Translations under genes and position numbers: made by a program
Assembly: GCA_023417315.1 (NCBI GenBank)
Contig: JAEZFW010000085.1
Span: forward strand, 1-64,000
From: Pseudomonadota bacterium
GTDB taxonomy: Bacteria > Pseudomonadota > Gammaproteobacteria > Steroidobacterales > Steroidobacteraceae
DNA length: 64,000 nt
Reading direction: 5' to 3'
The notes under the pieces: model-generated
The model's database searches: none
What the model was told of the DNA's origin: nothing
What the model saw: only the letters and a program-made list of their open reading frames with translations
Part shown: in pieces, positions 51,672-59,543 of the stretch
Layout of the letters: every line of letters begins with the position of its first letter
Position numbering within the stretch: position 1 is the first letter of the stretch

Positions 51672-52751
51672 TCAGTGCGCGGCACCCATCGCGATCGCGC
51701 GATCGCGACGTGCGGCGAGCTCGCTGTCCGATTCAGGCCTGTGCCACGAATGGGTATGGTGCTCGATGATCTTGAGCATGAGCTTCACGTGAGCCTCGCT
51801 CGCATTCAAAGCGGGGACATAGTCGAACGATTCGCCACCGCGATCCAGAAACGCGGCCCGATTGCGAAGCGCAATTTCCTCGAGCGTTTCGAGACAATCG
51901 GTGGCGAATCCGGGGCATACCACTGTGATGCGCTTCGGGCCTCGCTGAGCGTACTCGAGCAAGAGCTGATCGGTGTAGGGCTGCAACCATTCCTCGCGCC
52001 CGACCTGCGATTGAAAGCTCACGCTCCACTCGCTTCGCGGAAGCGCTAACTCGTCCGCGACCAAGCGCGCTGTCTTCTGACATTGACAATGATAGGGATC
52101 GCCGTTCAGCAGGTAGCGTTTCGGCACGCCGTGGAAAGAGAACAGTAAGTGGGATCGCTCCGTTCCTTGCCGATGATCGCGGATGCTAGCCGCGATCGCG
52201 CGAATGTAGTCGAGCTCGTCCGCATAGCTCATGACGAAACGCACTTCCGGAACCCAGCGCCAGCGCTGCAGCTCGGCGGTCACGCGATCGAATACCGAGG
52301 CCGTCGTCGTTCCCGAGTATTGAGGGTAGAGCGGCAGCACGAGCAGGCGCCTGGCACCTTTCGCTTGTAGCTCACGCAATGCGGTTGCGAGCGAAGGATT
52401 GCCGTACGTCATGCCGAGCGCGACTGCGGTATCCGTTGCCGCAAGTTCGTCTTGGAGCGCACTTGCGAGCGCGCGACTGTGCAGCAGGAGCGGAGAACCC
52501 GCGTCGGTCCAGATCTGACGATACGCGTGCGAGCTTTGAGCAGGCCGAACTCGCAGGATGTACCCGTGCAAGGCCAGCCACCAAATCCAGCGTGGCGCCT
52601 CGACGACGCGAGGATCCCAGAGGAATTCCGCCAAGAACCTCCGCACCGCGTCCGGCTCAGCCGTGTCCGGTGTGCCGAGATTGGCGAGGAGGATGCCGAG
52701 GCGACGCTTGCTCTGATGGGGGTAGCCAGGCTCGCCTGTGTATTCAGGCAT
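51672..52751 (-). CDS. hemH: Ferrochelatase
   Basis: Inserts iron into protoporphyrin IX, the last step of heme synthesis, at the inner membrane. The 359-residue protein has GILLANLGTPDTAEPDAVRRFLAEFL at the N-terminus, the catalytic His in FSFHGVPKRY, QSQVGREEWLQPYT and the Glu in CPGFATDCLETLEE. It also carries the pair CQCQK that some gammaproteobacterial ferrochelatases show. The C-terminal 30 residues look poorly conserved. The ATG at 52751 fits the family start. Confidence 0.95.
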   Translation of the reverse strand: MPEYTGEPGYPHQSKRRLGILLANLGTPDTAEPDAVRRFLAEFLWDPRVVEAPRWIWWLALHGYILRVRPAQSSHAYRQIWTDAGSPLLLHSRALASALQDELAATDTAVALGMTYGNPSLATALRELQAKGARRLLVLPLYPQYSGTTTASVFDRVTAELQRWRWVPEVRFVMSYADELDYIRAIAASIRDHRQGTERSHLLFSFHGVPKRYLLNGDPYHCQCQKTARLVADELALPRSEWSVSFQSQVGREEWLQPYTDQLLLEYAQRGPKRITVVCPGFATDCLETLEEIALRNRAAFLDRGGESFDYVPALNASEAHVKLMLKIIEHHTHSWHRPESDSELAARRDRAIAMGAAH

Positions 52752-53142
52752 CGGATCCTCACACTGATTTCATGGGCTTTAAGTCTGGCCGCTAGTCTGG
52801 CGGAGAAGCCCGTCGCCTGTCATGGCTCTCTCCATAGCGGCGTTCGAGAGCACAATGCTAAAGCAAATTCATACACTTACGTGAGATGCAACCTCGGGCG
52901 GCGCTGGCGTGTCCCAAGCACACGACCGACCGGGTTGGCGGCGCAGTAGGGGCTTCCGGGCTTTTGATTGGGTGTGTGAGGGAAAACGGCGCCATTTGTC
53001 GCTTAGGGAATTAGGACGCGCACGCGTGTGATTTATGGATGCCCATTCACATGGACCCGCATGGTGCGGGGCGTGCACTCGGGCACGGATGCCCTTCGAT
53101 TTGATGGTCGACAACTTTGCTTCGGGTGCCAACTGATCGGGG
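52752..53142. other. Long gap upstream of hemH with no recognisable gene
   Basis: I see no convincing protein gene in the first two thirds of the 603-base gap. Short reading frames here have no family motif or ribosome binding site. A GGATGCCC word is repeated at about 53037 and 53086. The promoter of hemH should be in the left part, but the boxes are not clear. Confidence 0.5.
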
Positions 53143-53298
53143 CTCGCGATTCGTTACTGCCCCCTCCCCGGGATCGCGAGACTCCGAACAGTGGGCATGC
53201 AAGCGGGACTCCTACCCCGCAAGCTGCCCGGACGGGCGGCCGGTAACGCTAGGTGCAAGTTCACCCTTGCTCCCCAGCACTACCGGCCGCTTTTCTTT
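53143..53298 (+). ncRNA. Candidate small structured RNA ending in an intrinsic terminator
   Basis: The region has a run of hairpins on the plus strand: CTCGCGAT/ATCGCGAG (53143-53150 and 53173-53180), GCGGG/CCCGC near 53203-53220, GCCCG-GA-CGGGC (53226-53237) and then the terminator at 53236-53298. No protein frame fits and the direction is opposite to both flanking genes. The 5' end and promoter are not defined, and it does not match tmRNA, 4.5S or 6S RNA by eye. It could also be just a terminator for antisense transcription. Confidence 0.35.
53236..53298 (+). terminator. Strong Rho-independent terminator, plus strand
   Basis: The ten-base perfect stem GCGGCCGGTA (53236-53245) pairs with TACCGGCCGC (53281-53290), is extended inward by GCT/AGC and GCAAG/CTTGC with bulges, and is followed at once by TTTTCTTT. 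On the minus strand no T-run follows, so it acts on rightward transcription only. Confidence 0.8.
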
Positions 53299-53354
53299 GA
53301 ACGGCTTCCAAGCTCCTGCGCAGTGCCTCTCGCCGATGGGGGTCGTGCGGCGGT

Positions 53355-54632
53355 TTAGCGCTCCAATATCGCAGTCACACCCATTCCGCCTGCCGTGCAG
53401 ATAGAGATGAGTCCGCGCCCATTGCCTTTCTGTTCGAGCAGCTTTGCAAGCGTGGCTACGATTCGAGCGCCGGTTGCCGCGAACGGATGACCTATCGCGA
53501 CGCTCCCGCCTTTCACATTGAGCTTCGTGCGGTCGATGGAGCCGAGCGGCGCCGATAACCCGAGGCGGTCGCGACAAAACTCGGGCGATTCCCATGCCTT
53601 CAGCGTGCAAAGGACCTGCGCTTCGAATGCCTCGTGGATCTCATAAAAGTCGAAGTCCTGTAGCGTGAGTCCTGCATCGGCGAGCATGCGAGGCACTGCG
53701 TAAGCAGGTGCCATGAGCAGTCCATCGTCTTTCACGAAGTCGACGGCGGCGAACTTGCCATAGGTCAGATACGCCTGAATCGGCAGATTGCGGGCACGAG
53801 CCCATTGCTCATTCGCGAGCAGCACGGCCGATGCGCCGTCGGTCATGGGGGTCGAGTTGCCAGCGGTCAGTGTCCCTTGAGGATGAAACGAAGGCTTCAG
53901 CTTCGCGAGTTTCTCGACCGACGTGTCGCGACGGATGTTGTTGTCTTGCTTCAGACCCATGAACTCGATGACGAGATCTTTGAAGAAGCCCTCCTCATAC
54001 GCGGCTGCGGCCTTACGATGGCTCTCGTAGGCGAGCTGATCTTGCTCCTGCCGTGAGATTTGCCATTGCTGTGCCATGCGCTCGCAGCTCTGCCCCATGG
54101 ACAGACTCGTGCGCGGCTCGACGACCGCGGGGAAGCTCGGCTTGAAGTGTCGTGGACGCAAGCCAAGCCAAGGCGTGATTCTCTCGCCGAGCGATTTGCC
54201 GCGAGCACTTCGTAGCAGCAGCTGCTGATAGGCATCCGGATACACGATCGGCACATCGCTCGCGGTGTCGACACCGCCCGCGATGCCCGAGTCGATTTGA
54301 CCAGTGGCAATCTTCAACCCGATCGTAATCGCCGTATCGAGGCTCGTACCGCAGGCGCGTTGCAGGTCGAACGCAGGCGTGCGCGCATCCAAACCGCTGT
54401 CGAGTACCGACTCACGCACCAGGTTGAAATCGCGCGAATGCTTGAGTACTGCACCGCCGCCCACATCGCCAAGAACTTCGCCCCGCAGCCCGAAGCGCTC
54501 TACGAGCGCTTTGAAGGTCGCAGTGAGCATCTGTTGGTTGCTCGCTTGTGCATAAGCGCCCATCGATCGAGCAAATGGAATTCGTACACCGCCGACGATG
54601 GCGACACGACGCACAATGGATCCTACGAGCAT
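53355..54632 (-). CDS. fadI: Acetyl-CoA C-acyltransferase, FadI-like thiolase
   Basis: The 425-residue thiolase cleaves 3-ketoacyl-CoA in beta-oxidation. It has the nucleophilic Cys in LQRACGTSLDTA, the His in YEIHEAFEAQV, the NVKGGSVAIGHPFAATGARI block and the second Cys in SICTAGGMGV. All are present. The sequence is closer to FadI than to FadA or AtoB by the length and the VRIPFARSMGAYA N-terminus. No partner fadJ gene is visible in the window. The ATG is at 54632; a GTG 18 bases later is possible. Confidence 0.85.
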   Translation of the reverse strand: MLVGSIVRRVAIVGGVRIPFARSMGAYAQASNQQMLTATFKALVERFGLRGEVLGDVGGGAVLKHSRDFNLVRESVLDSGLDARTPAFDLQRACGTSLDTAITIGLKIATGQIDSGIAGGVDTASDVPIVYPDAYQQLLLRSARGKSLGERITPWLGLRPRHFKPSFPAVVEPRTSLSMGQSCERMAQQWQISRQEQDQLAYESHRKAAAAYEEGFFKDLVIEFMGLKQDNNIRRDTSVEKLAKLKPSFHPQGTLTAGNSTPMTDGASAVLLANEQWARARNLPIQAYLTYGKFAAVDFVKDDGLLMAPAYAVPRMLADAGLTLQDFDFYEIHEAFEAQVLCTLKAWESPEFCRDRLGLSAPLGSIDRTKLNVKGGSVAIGHPFAATGARIVATLAKLLEQKGNGRGLISICTAGGMGVTAILER

Positions 54633-54648
54633 GGGACTGCTGCCTAAA

Positions 54649-54834
54649 AAGTGACTAGTGCTTAGTGGCTAGTTGTTAGAGTGCCCGAGGAGCGGATTTT
54701 CGACCATCCCCGAGAAGTCGATGATTGCATATGGGTGCAGTTCTTACTCTATCAACCCACGACTCGGCTGGTGTCGGATCGGCTAGTTGTGGACACGAGC
54801 CACTAATCACTAGCCACTGACAACTAACAACTTC
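54649..54834. repeat. Intergenic inverted repeat, AGTGGCTAG family
   Basis: The left arm (54649-54680) has AAGTGACTAGTGCTTAGTGG plus CTAGTTGTTAG. The right arm (54798-54834) has GAGCCACTAATCACTAGCCA plus CTGACAACTAACAACTT. The loop is about 117 bases. It lies between divergent genes (fadI and the MATE gene), so it cannot be only a terminator. Confidence 0.85.
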
Positions 54835-54839
54835 AAGGA

Positions 54840-56177
54840 ATGTATACGCGCGAACACCGCACCGCAGATCTTCGCTCTATCGCGCGACTCGGCGGTCCGT
54901 TGCTCGCTAACAACTTGGCGATCACCGGTATGACCTTCGCGGATACTGTGATGGCCGGTCAGCTCGGCGCAGTGCAGCTCGCAGGACTGGCCATTGGTGC
55001 GGCGTACTGGCAACTCTTCCTGTTCATCGCATTCGGTATGTTGATGGCCGTGTCGCCTGCGGTGGCGCATGCGAATGGCGCCAAGGACGTCGCTGCAGTC
55101 GCCGATTACGTGCGCCAAGCCTGGTGGCTCGTCGCTGCCCTTGCTGTCGTTCTCGTGGCTGGATTACTGCAAGTCTCCTGGGTGCTCCCGGCGGTGGGCA
55201 TTTCGGAGGAGATATTGCCGACTGCCATTGCGTACGTGCATGCGATTACCTTTGGCATGCCAGGCGCGCTGGCATTCTTCTCGTTGCGCTACGCAAGCGA
55301 AGGGCTCGGCCGCACGAAGCCGATCATGTACATCGGACTTGTCGGGCTGGTGCTCAACGTGTTCGGCAACTGGGTTTTCATGTACGGCAAGTTCGGACTG
55401 CCCGCGATGGGCGCCCCCGGTTGCGGGCTCGCGACGGCGCTCGTGTTCTGGTTCATGTTCTTCGCGATGCTCATGCACATGCGACGCCATCGCGTGTACA
55501 GACCGTTCGACTTTTTCGCGAAGATCGCGCGCCCCCATGCTCGAACGTTGCGCGAGCTCGTGCGCATCGGCGCGCCGATCGCAGGCGCCATCCTTGCCGA
55601 AGGAGGCTTGTTCGTTGCCGCCGCACTGATCATGGGTTCGATGGGCGCGATCACTGCCGGGGCGCATCAGATCGCGCTCAACTACGCGTCATTCATGTTC
55701 ATGATGCCGCTCGCGATCAGCTCCGCTACGACGATTCACGTCGGACACACCTTGGGTCGGGGCGAGCGTGCGCGCGCACGTGCCGTCGGTTTGCTCGGTA
55801 TCGCATCGTGTGCGGCGGTGATGTTCGTCTCGGCCGTTGGAATCGCGCTGCTCAACGATACGATCGCCGCGCTTTATACTCGCGATCCGCCCGTGCGCGA
55901 GCTTGCGGCCACTTTGCTGCTAATGGCGGCGCTGTTTCAGTTATCCGACGGTATTCAGGTGGGAGCGGCGGGCGCCTTACGCGGATACAAGGACACTGCG
56001 GTGCCTTTGTTGCTCTGCCTTTTCTCGTATTGGGTGGTCGGCTTCTGGCTCGCCTATTACTTCGGCGTGATGAGGCAAGGCGGCCCGATCTATGTGTGGG
56101 GTGGTCTGATCGTGGGTCTGACGGTGAGCGCGGTGCTACTCGTCAGCCGACTGCTGAGAATCACACAAGCGCGGTGA
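54840..56177 (+). CDS. MATE family multidrug efflux protein
   Basis: The 445-residue inner-membrane protein has about 12 helices in two related halves and the family blocks NNLAITGMTFADTVMAGQLGAVQLAGLAIG and GAHQIALNYASFMFMMPLAISSATTIHVGHTLGRG in short stretches, and AGALRGYKDTAVP near the end. It exports drugs or metabolites in exchange for sodium or protons. The substrate is not clear. The ATG lies six bases after a repeat arm; AAGGA directly before it is too close for a normal ribosome binding site. Confidence 0.93.
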   Translation: MYTREHRTADLRSIARLGGPLLANNLAITGMTFADTVMAGQLGAVQLAGLAIGAAYWQLFLFIAFGMLMAVSPAVAHANGAKDVAAVADYVRQAWWLVAALAVVLVAGLLQVSWVLPAVGISEEILPTAIAYVHAITFGMPGALAFFSLRYASEGLGRTKPIMYIGLVGLVLNVFGNWVFMYGKFGLPAMGAPGCGLATALVFWFMFFAMLMHMRRHRVYRPFDFFAKIARPHARTLRELVRIGAPIAGAILAEGGLFVAAALIMGSMGAITAGAHQIALNYASFMFMMPLAISSATTIHVGHTLGRGERARARAVGLLGIASCAAVMFVSAVGIALLNDTIAALYTRDPPVRELAATLLLMAALFQLSDGIQVGAAGALRGYKDTAVPLLLCLFSYWVVGFWLAYYFGVMRQGGPIYVWGGLIVGLTVSAVLLVSRLLRITQAR

Positions 56178-56202
56178 AACGAGGCGTTGACATCAAAGCC
56201 CC

Positions 56203-56222
56203 CCATCACTCGTCACTCGCCT
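56203..56222. repeat. Half element of the GTGACGA family at the DUF2845 gene end
   Basis: CCCCATCACTCGTCACTCGC resembles one arm of the GTGACGA inverted repeats but has no visible partner. It sits between the convergent MATE and DUF2845 genes and overlaps the latter's last codons. Confidence 0.4.
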
Positions 56223-56569
56223 TTCTCGTGATACCCGTACCCGAGCGTCTCGATCTCTTCGACGACACCGTCGACAAACCGGACTCGGCGCATCAGCTTG
56301 TACGGACCAAAGTTGTACGTCCATACCTCGACGGGAACTTCGATGAGACCGTCTCCGAAGTACAGGGTGCGCCCGTGCACGGTGTAATGAGGTCGGCGTA
56401 GGATCGTGCGAGTGACGACATCGCTCGGCTCGCCACAGAAATCGCGTACTTCCGAGCGTGTTGCGCCGTCGCTGACGAGGCGGCTGCCACACCGCATTGC
56501 ATCCGCATGCGCAGTCGTGGCGACGAGAAGTGGAACAGTGAGCGCTACGAGCCAGAGTCGCATACGCAC
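56213..56569 (-). CDS. DUF2845 domain-containing secreted protein
   Basis: The 118-residue protein has a signal peptide (about 1-23, LWLVALTVPLLVATTAHA) followed by a DUF2845 domain with MRCGSRLVSDGATRSEVRDFCGEP, where two Cys are likely bridged, and EVWTYNFGPYKLMRRVRFVDG. The family resembles small periplasmic beta proteins of the BamE/SmpA kind by pattern, but its function is unknown. Two close ATG codons (56569 and 56563) could start it. Confidence 0.85.
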   Translation of the reverse strand: MRMRLWLVALTVPLLVATTAHADAMRCGSRLVSDGATRSEVRDFCGEPSDVVTRTILRRPHYTVHGRTLYFGDGLIEVPVEVWTYNFGPYKLMRRVRFVDGVVEEIETLGYGYHEKGE

Positions 56570-56620
56570 ACTATGAGTGCGCCCGTCTGAATTCTCAATG
56601 AATCTGACGTAACGCGAACT

Positions 56621-57796
56621 TCAGCTCGCGAAGTCCAGTCGTCCTTCCAAGCAGTTGCGATACAAAGACGCAAAGTCGCTCACGTCCATGGGAACGGGGT
56701 TGCCCCCGGTTGAGGGATCTTGCAACGCTTGTCGGGAGAAGCTGTCGATGTGACTCGACTGCATGCCGAGCTCGGCTAGCGTGTGCGGCACCCCGATCGT
56801 CTTGCGCAGCTCGAGCAGCCACGCGAGGACACCGTCGAACGAGCGCTGCGGAAGCTGCAGGTAGCTTGCGAGTCGAACCATCTTGTCTTCGATGGCCGCT
56901 CGATTCCACGCGAGCACATACGGCATCACGACTGCGTTTGTGAGCCCGTGGTGAGTGTTGAGATTTGCGGAGCAGGGATGACTCAGGCTGTGCATCGCAC
57001 CGAGTCCTTTCTGAAATGCCGTCGCGCCCATCATGGCCGCGGCCATCATGTGAGAACGCGCCTCCAAGTTCTTGCCGTCGCGGACCGCGATCTGCAGCCA
57101 CTCTTTGATGAGCCGCGTACCCTCGAGCGCGATGCCGTCGGCCATCGGATGGTGAAAGGGTGCGCAGAGGGCTTCGAGATTGTGGGATAAGGCATCCATG
57201 CCGACGGCCGCAGTGACATGCGGCGGTAACCCGAGCGTGAGCTCTGGATCCGCGATCACGATCGCGGGCTGCATCTTAGGATGGAAGATGATCTTCTTCG
57301 TATGATCGCGCACATCGGTGATCACAGACGCGCGTCCTACTTCAGATCCTGTTCCCGATGTCGTCGGCACACCGACGATGGGAGCGATGCCTGCGGCGTT
57401 CACTCGGGTGTACCAGTCTTCGCGATCTTCGAAATCCCATATCGGTCGCGTCTGACCCACCATCAGCGCGATCGCCTTGCCGGTGTCGAGCGCGCTTCCG
57501 CCCCCAAAGGCGATGACGCCATCGTGACGCCCGTCGCGATAGATTCGTACACCATCGTTGACGTTCGCTTCGACTGGATTGGGCTGCACGTTGGAGTACA
57601 CCGCGATCTCAAGGCTTGCAGCGCGGCAAATCGCGACGGCGCTCTCGATCATCGGCAACTTGGAAAGCCCAGGGTCCGTGACGAGCAGCGGCCGCGAGAT
57701 ATTGAGCGTCTTGCACGCGTCGGCAAGCTCGGCGATACGCCCGGCACCGAAGCGAATCGAAGTTGGATAGTTCCAGTTACCGCGCAGCTTGGTCAT
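56621..57796 (-). CDS. Iron-containing alcohol dehydrogenase
   Basis: The 391-residue group III alcohol dehydrogenase has the NAD-binding GGGSALDTGKAIAL, the PTTSGTGSE loop and metal ligands in GMDALSHNLEA, HSLSHPCSANLNTHHG and the preceding Asp. It oxidises a primary alcohol to the aldehyde with NAD. Its place after aldehyde dehydrogenase, gamma-glutamyl ligase and ethanolamine permease genes suggests the alcohol is gamma-glutamylethanolamide or ethanolamine-derived. Ordinary alcohols are possible too. Confidence 0.9.
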   Translation of the reverse strand: MTKLRGNWNYPTSIRFGAGRIAELADACKTLNISRPLLVTDPGLSKLPMIESAVAICRAASLEIAVYSNVQPNPVEANVNDGVRIYRDGRHDGVIAFGGGSALDTGKAIALMVGQTRPIWDFEDREDWYTRVNAAGIAPIVGVPTTSGTGSEVGRASVITDVRDHTKKIIFHPKMQPAIVIADPELTLGLPPHVTAAVGMDALSHNLEALCAPFHHPMADGIALEGTRLIKEWLQIAVRDGKNLEARSHMMAAAMMGATAFQKGLGAMHSLSHPCSANLNTHHGLTNAVVMPYVLAWNRAAIEDKMVRLASYLQLPQRSFDGVLAWLLELRKTIGVPHTLAELGMQSSHIDSFSRQALQDPSTGGNPVPMDVSDFASLYRNCLEGRLDFAS

Positions 57797-57847
57797 GGTG
57801 GACCCTTAAAGATCGAGATGAAGAGGTCTTTCGCAAATACAACGAGT

Positions 57848-57982
57848 GGCGTCATCCTCGCGGAGGCGAGGACCCATCCTAATCGCTGACACAAGCTCAC
57901 TTCGAATCTGGCGCTCACGAGCACTTACTCTGACCAACAAACATCGAGCACAAGATGGATCCTCGCTTCCGCGAGGACGACG
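57848..57982. repeat. Intergenic inverted repeat, GTCATCCTCGCG family
   Basis: The left arm (57848-57880) has GTCATCCTCGCGGAGGCGAG plus GACCCATCC. The right arm (57953-57982) has GATGGATCCTCGCTTCCGCG plus AGGACGACG. Each arm is itself a small palindrome. The type is common in proteobacterial genomes, where the right arm often reads as a false peptide MDPRFRGDD. It lies in the 256-base space between aldehyde and alcohol dehydrogenase genes. Confidence 0.85.
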
Positions 57983-58052
57983 ACAGTGAAGCCCACCTCG
58001 CCTTCCGCCGTGAGATTTTGCGAGCAGCCTTCATGCTCGATCCGCGCGACGC

Positions 58053-59441
58053 CTAAGTCACAACTCTGAAGTGAAACGATTTCGGTCGTGTGAGTTGCTC
58101 GTAGCCGATATACGAGAGTGTGCAGCCGCGTCCAGAGTCCTTGACGCCGACCCACGCGAGCGCGGGATCGAGGTAGTCGCAGCGGTTCATGAAAACCGTC
58201 CCGGTCTCCAACTCGCCGCCGATGGCTTCGGCAGCTTCAGCGTCGGCCGTCCAGATCGCAGCAGTGAGTCCGTACGCGCTGTCATTCATCAGCGCGATCG
58301 CCTCCTCATCCGAGTGCACCTTCATGATGCCGGCAACAGGTCCAAAGATTTCTTCTTTCATGATCGGCATGGAGTGATCGACGTTCAAGAAGACTTGCGG
58401 GGCGACGTACGCTGTTCCTGGCTTGTTAGCCGGAAATTTCGTGTTGTCGATCGCAGGTTTGCCGCCCGCGCGAACTGTTGCTGCGATGCTTTCTCGGATC
58501 GCGTCGGCTGCGGAAGTGCGCACGACGGGGCCCAGCGTGGTGTCCTCACGTGTCGGATCTGCGAGCACATACTGCGAGATGAGCTCGATGACGCCCGGCA
58601 CGAACGCGTCATACACCCGCTCGTGCACGTAGATGCGCTGGATTCCGCAACAGGATTGACCGCTGTTGAAGTACGCGCCGTCCACGATGTTTTCAATGGC
58701 ATGAGCGATGTCCGCATCGTTGCGCACATATACCGGATCGCAGCCGCCGAGCTCGAGTCCGACTCCGATGAAGCGATCCGCTGCTGCATGCTGAACCGAG
58801 CGGCCGCCGTTCACCGATCCGGTGAACGCGACGAACGCGACACGAGGATCGCGGATCGTGCGCTCCGTATCCTCGTGACTGAGGTGGAGCACTTGAAACA
58901 CGCCGTCTGGTAAGCCAGCCGCCTTCAGACACTCTGCAAAACGCTCCGCACACAGAGGCGTTTGCGCAGAGTGTTTGAGAACCACGCTGTTGCCTGCCAT
59001 TAGTGCCGGCACGACGCTGTTGACCGCGATGAGATACGGATAATTCCATGCCGCGATCACGAGCACGACGCCGAGCGGCTCGCGACGGACGAATCGCGAG
59101 AAGCCTTCCTTAAGTCCGGGATCGAGATCTTCGAGCGCGCGCGGCGCAATGTCGATCATGTATCTCGCCCGCTCGAGCGTCCCACGCACTTCGTTAGGGC
59201 TGTACCGAATAGGTCGACCGATCTGCCATGTGATCTCGCGCGCGATGTCGTGACTTCGCGATTCGAACTCCGTGCAGAATCGCCTCAGAATCTGTGCACG
59301 TTCATCCACGGTCGTGTCGCGCCAACTACGCTGGGCACGCTGAGCAGTTGCGAGTGCCTGATCGATCTGCGCTGTATTCGCGAGCTCACGCTCTACATAC
59401 ACGCGGCCGTCGATGGGAGAGATGGTGCGAAGCATAGGCAT
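58053..59441 (-). CDS. NAD(P)-dependent aldehyde dehydrogenase
   Basis: The 462-residue aldehyde dehydrogenase has IAAWNYPYLIAVNSVVPALMAGN with the catalytic Asn, the cofactor stretch VAFTGSVNGGRSVQ, the Glu in LELGGCDP and the nucleophilic Cys in FNSGQSCCGIQRIY. The PIMKEEIFGPV motif is present. All catalytic residues are intact. Within the ethanolamine-like cluster the likely step is the aldehyde to acid conversion of the gamma-glutamyl intermediate. The N-terminal ATG at 59441 or the second Met are alike. Confidence 0.92.
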   Translation of the reverse strand: MPMLRTISPIDGRVYVERELANTAQIDQALATAQRAQRSWRDTTVDERAQILRRFCTEFESRSHDIAREITWQIGRPIRYSPNEVRGTLERARYMIDIAPRALEDLDPGLKEGFSRFVRREPLGVVLVIAAWNYPYLIAVNSVVPALMAGNSVVLKHSAQTPLCAERFAECLKAAGLPDGVFQVLHLSHEDTERTIRDPRVAFVAFTGSVNGGRSVQHAAADRFIGVGLELGGCDPVYVRNDADIAHAIENIVDGAYFNSGQSCCGIQRIYVHERVYDAFVPGVIELISQYVLADPTREDTTLGPVVRTSAADAIRESIAATVRAGGKPAIDNTKFPANKPGTAYVAPQVFLNVDHSMPIMKEEIFGPVAGIMKVHSDEEAIALMNDSAYGLTAAIWTADAEAAEAIGGELETGTVFMNRCDYLDPALAWVGVKDSGRGCTLSYIGYEQLTRPKSFHFRVVT

Positions 59442-59453
59442 AGCAAGTGAAGA

Positions 59454-59543
59454 TGTGACGGGGTGACGAAGCGACGAGGTCAGAGGTGGTGGTGCTTGAA
59501 TCGGACTGCGTCACTCCGCCACTGCGTCACCTCGTCACTCTCC
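59454..59543. repeat. Intergenic inverted repeat, GTGACGA family
   Basis: The left arm (59454-59486) has TGTGACGGGGTGACGAAGCG plus ACGAGGTCAGA. The right arm (59506-59543) has TGCGTCACTCCGCCACTGCG plus TCACCTCGTCACTC. It separates the ligase and aldehyde dehydrogenase genes and touches the ligase stop codon. Confidence 0.88.

Noticed and set aside
52869..53246. Small open frames in the gap between hemH and the thiolase gene
   Set aside because: They lack start signals and recognisable motifs, and are dense in Pro, Arg and Gly as expected from GC-rich non-coding DNA; the strong hairpins argue for RNA or a terminator instead.
53236..53290. Integron attC site
   Set aside because: The stem lacks the RYYYAAC/GTTRRRY ends of attC, is perfectly paired on the outside and is followed by a T-run, which fits a terminator.
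57950..58040. Short plus-strand reading frame starting MDPRFREDDD
   Set aside because: It begins in the right arm of a common proteobacterial inverted repeat that often gives such peptides, and has no ribosome binding site or homologue-like pattern.
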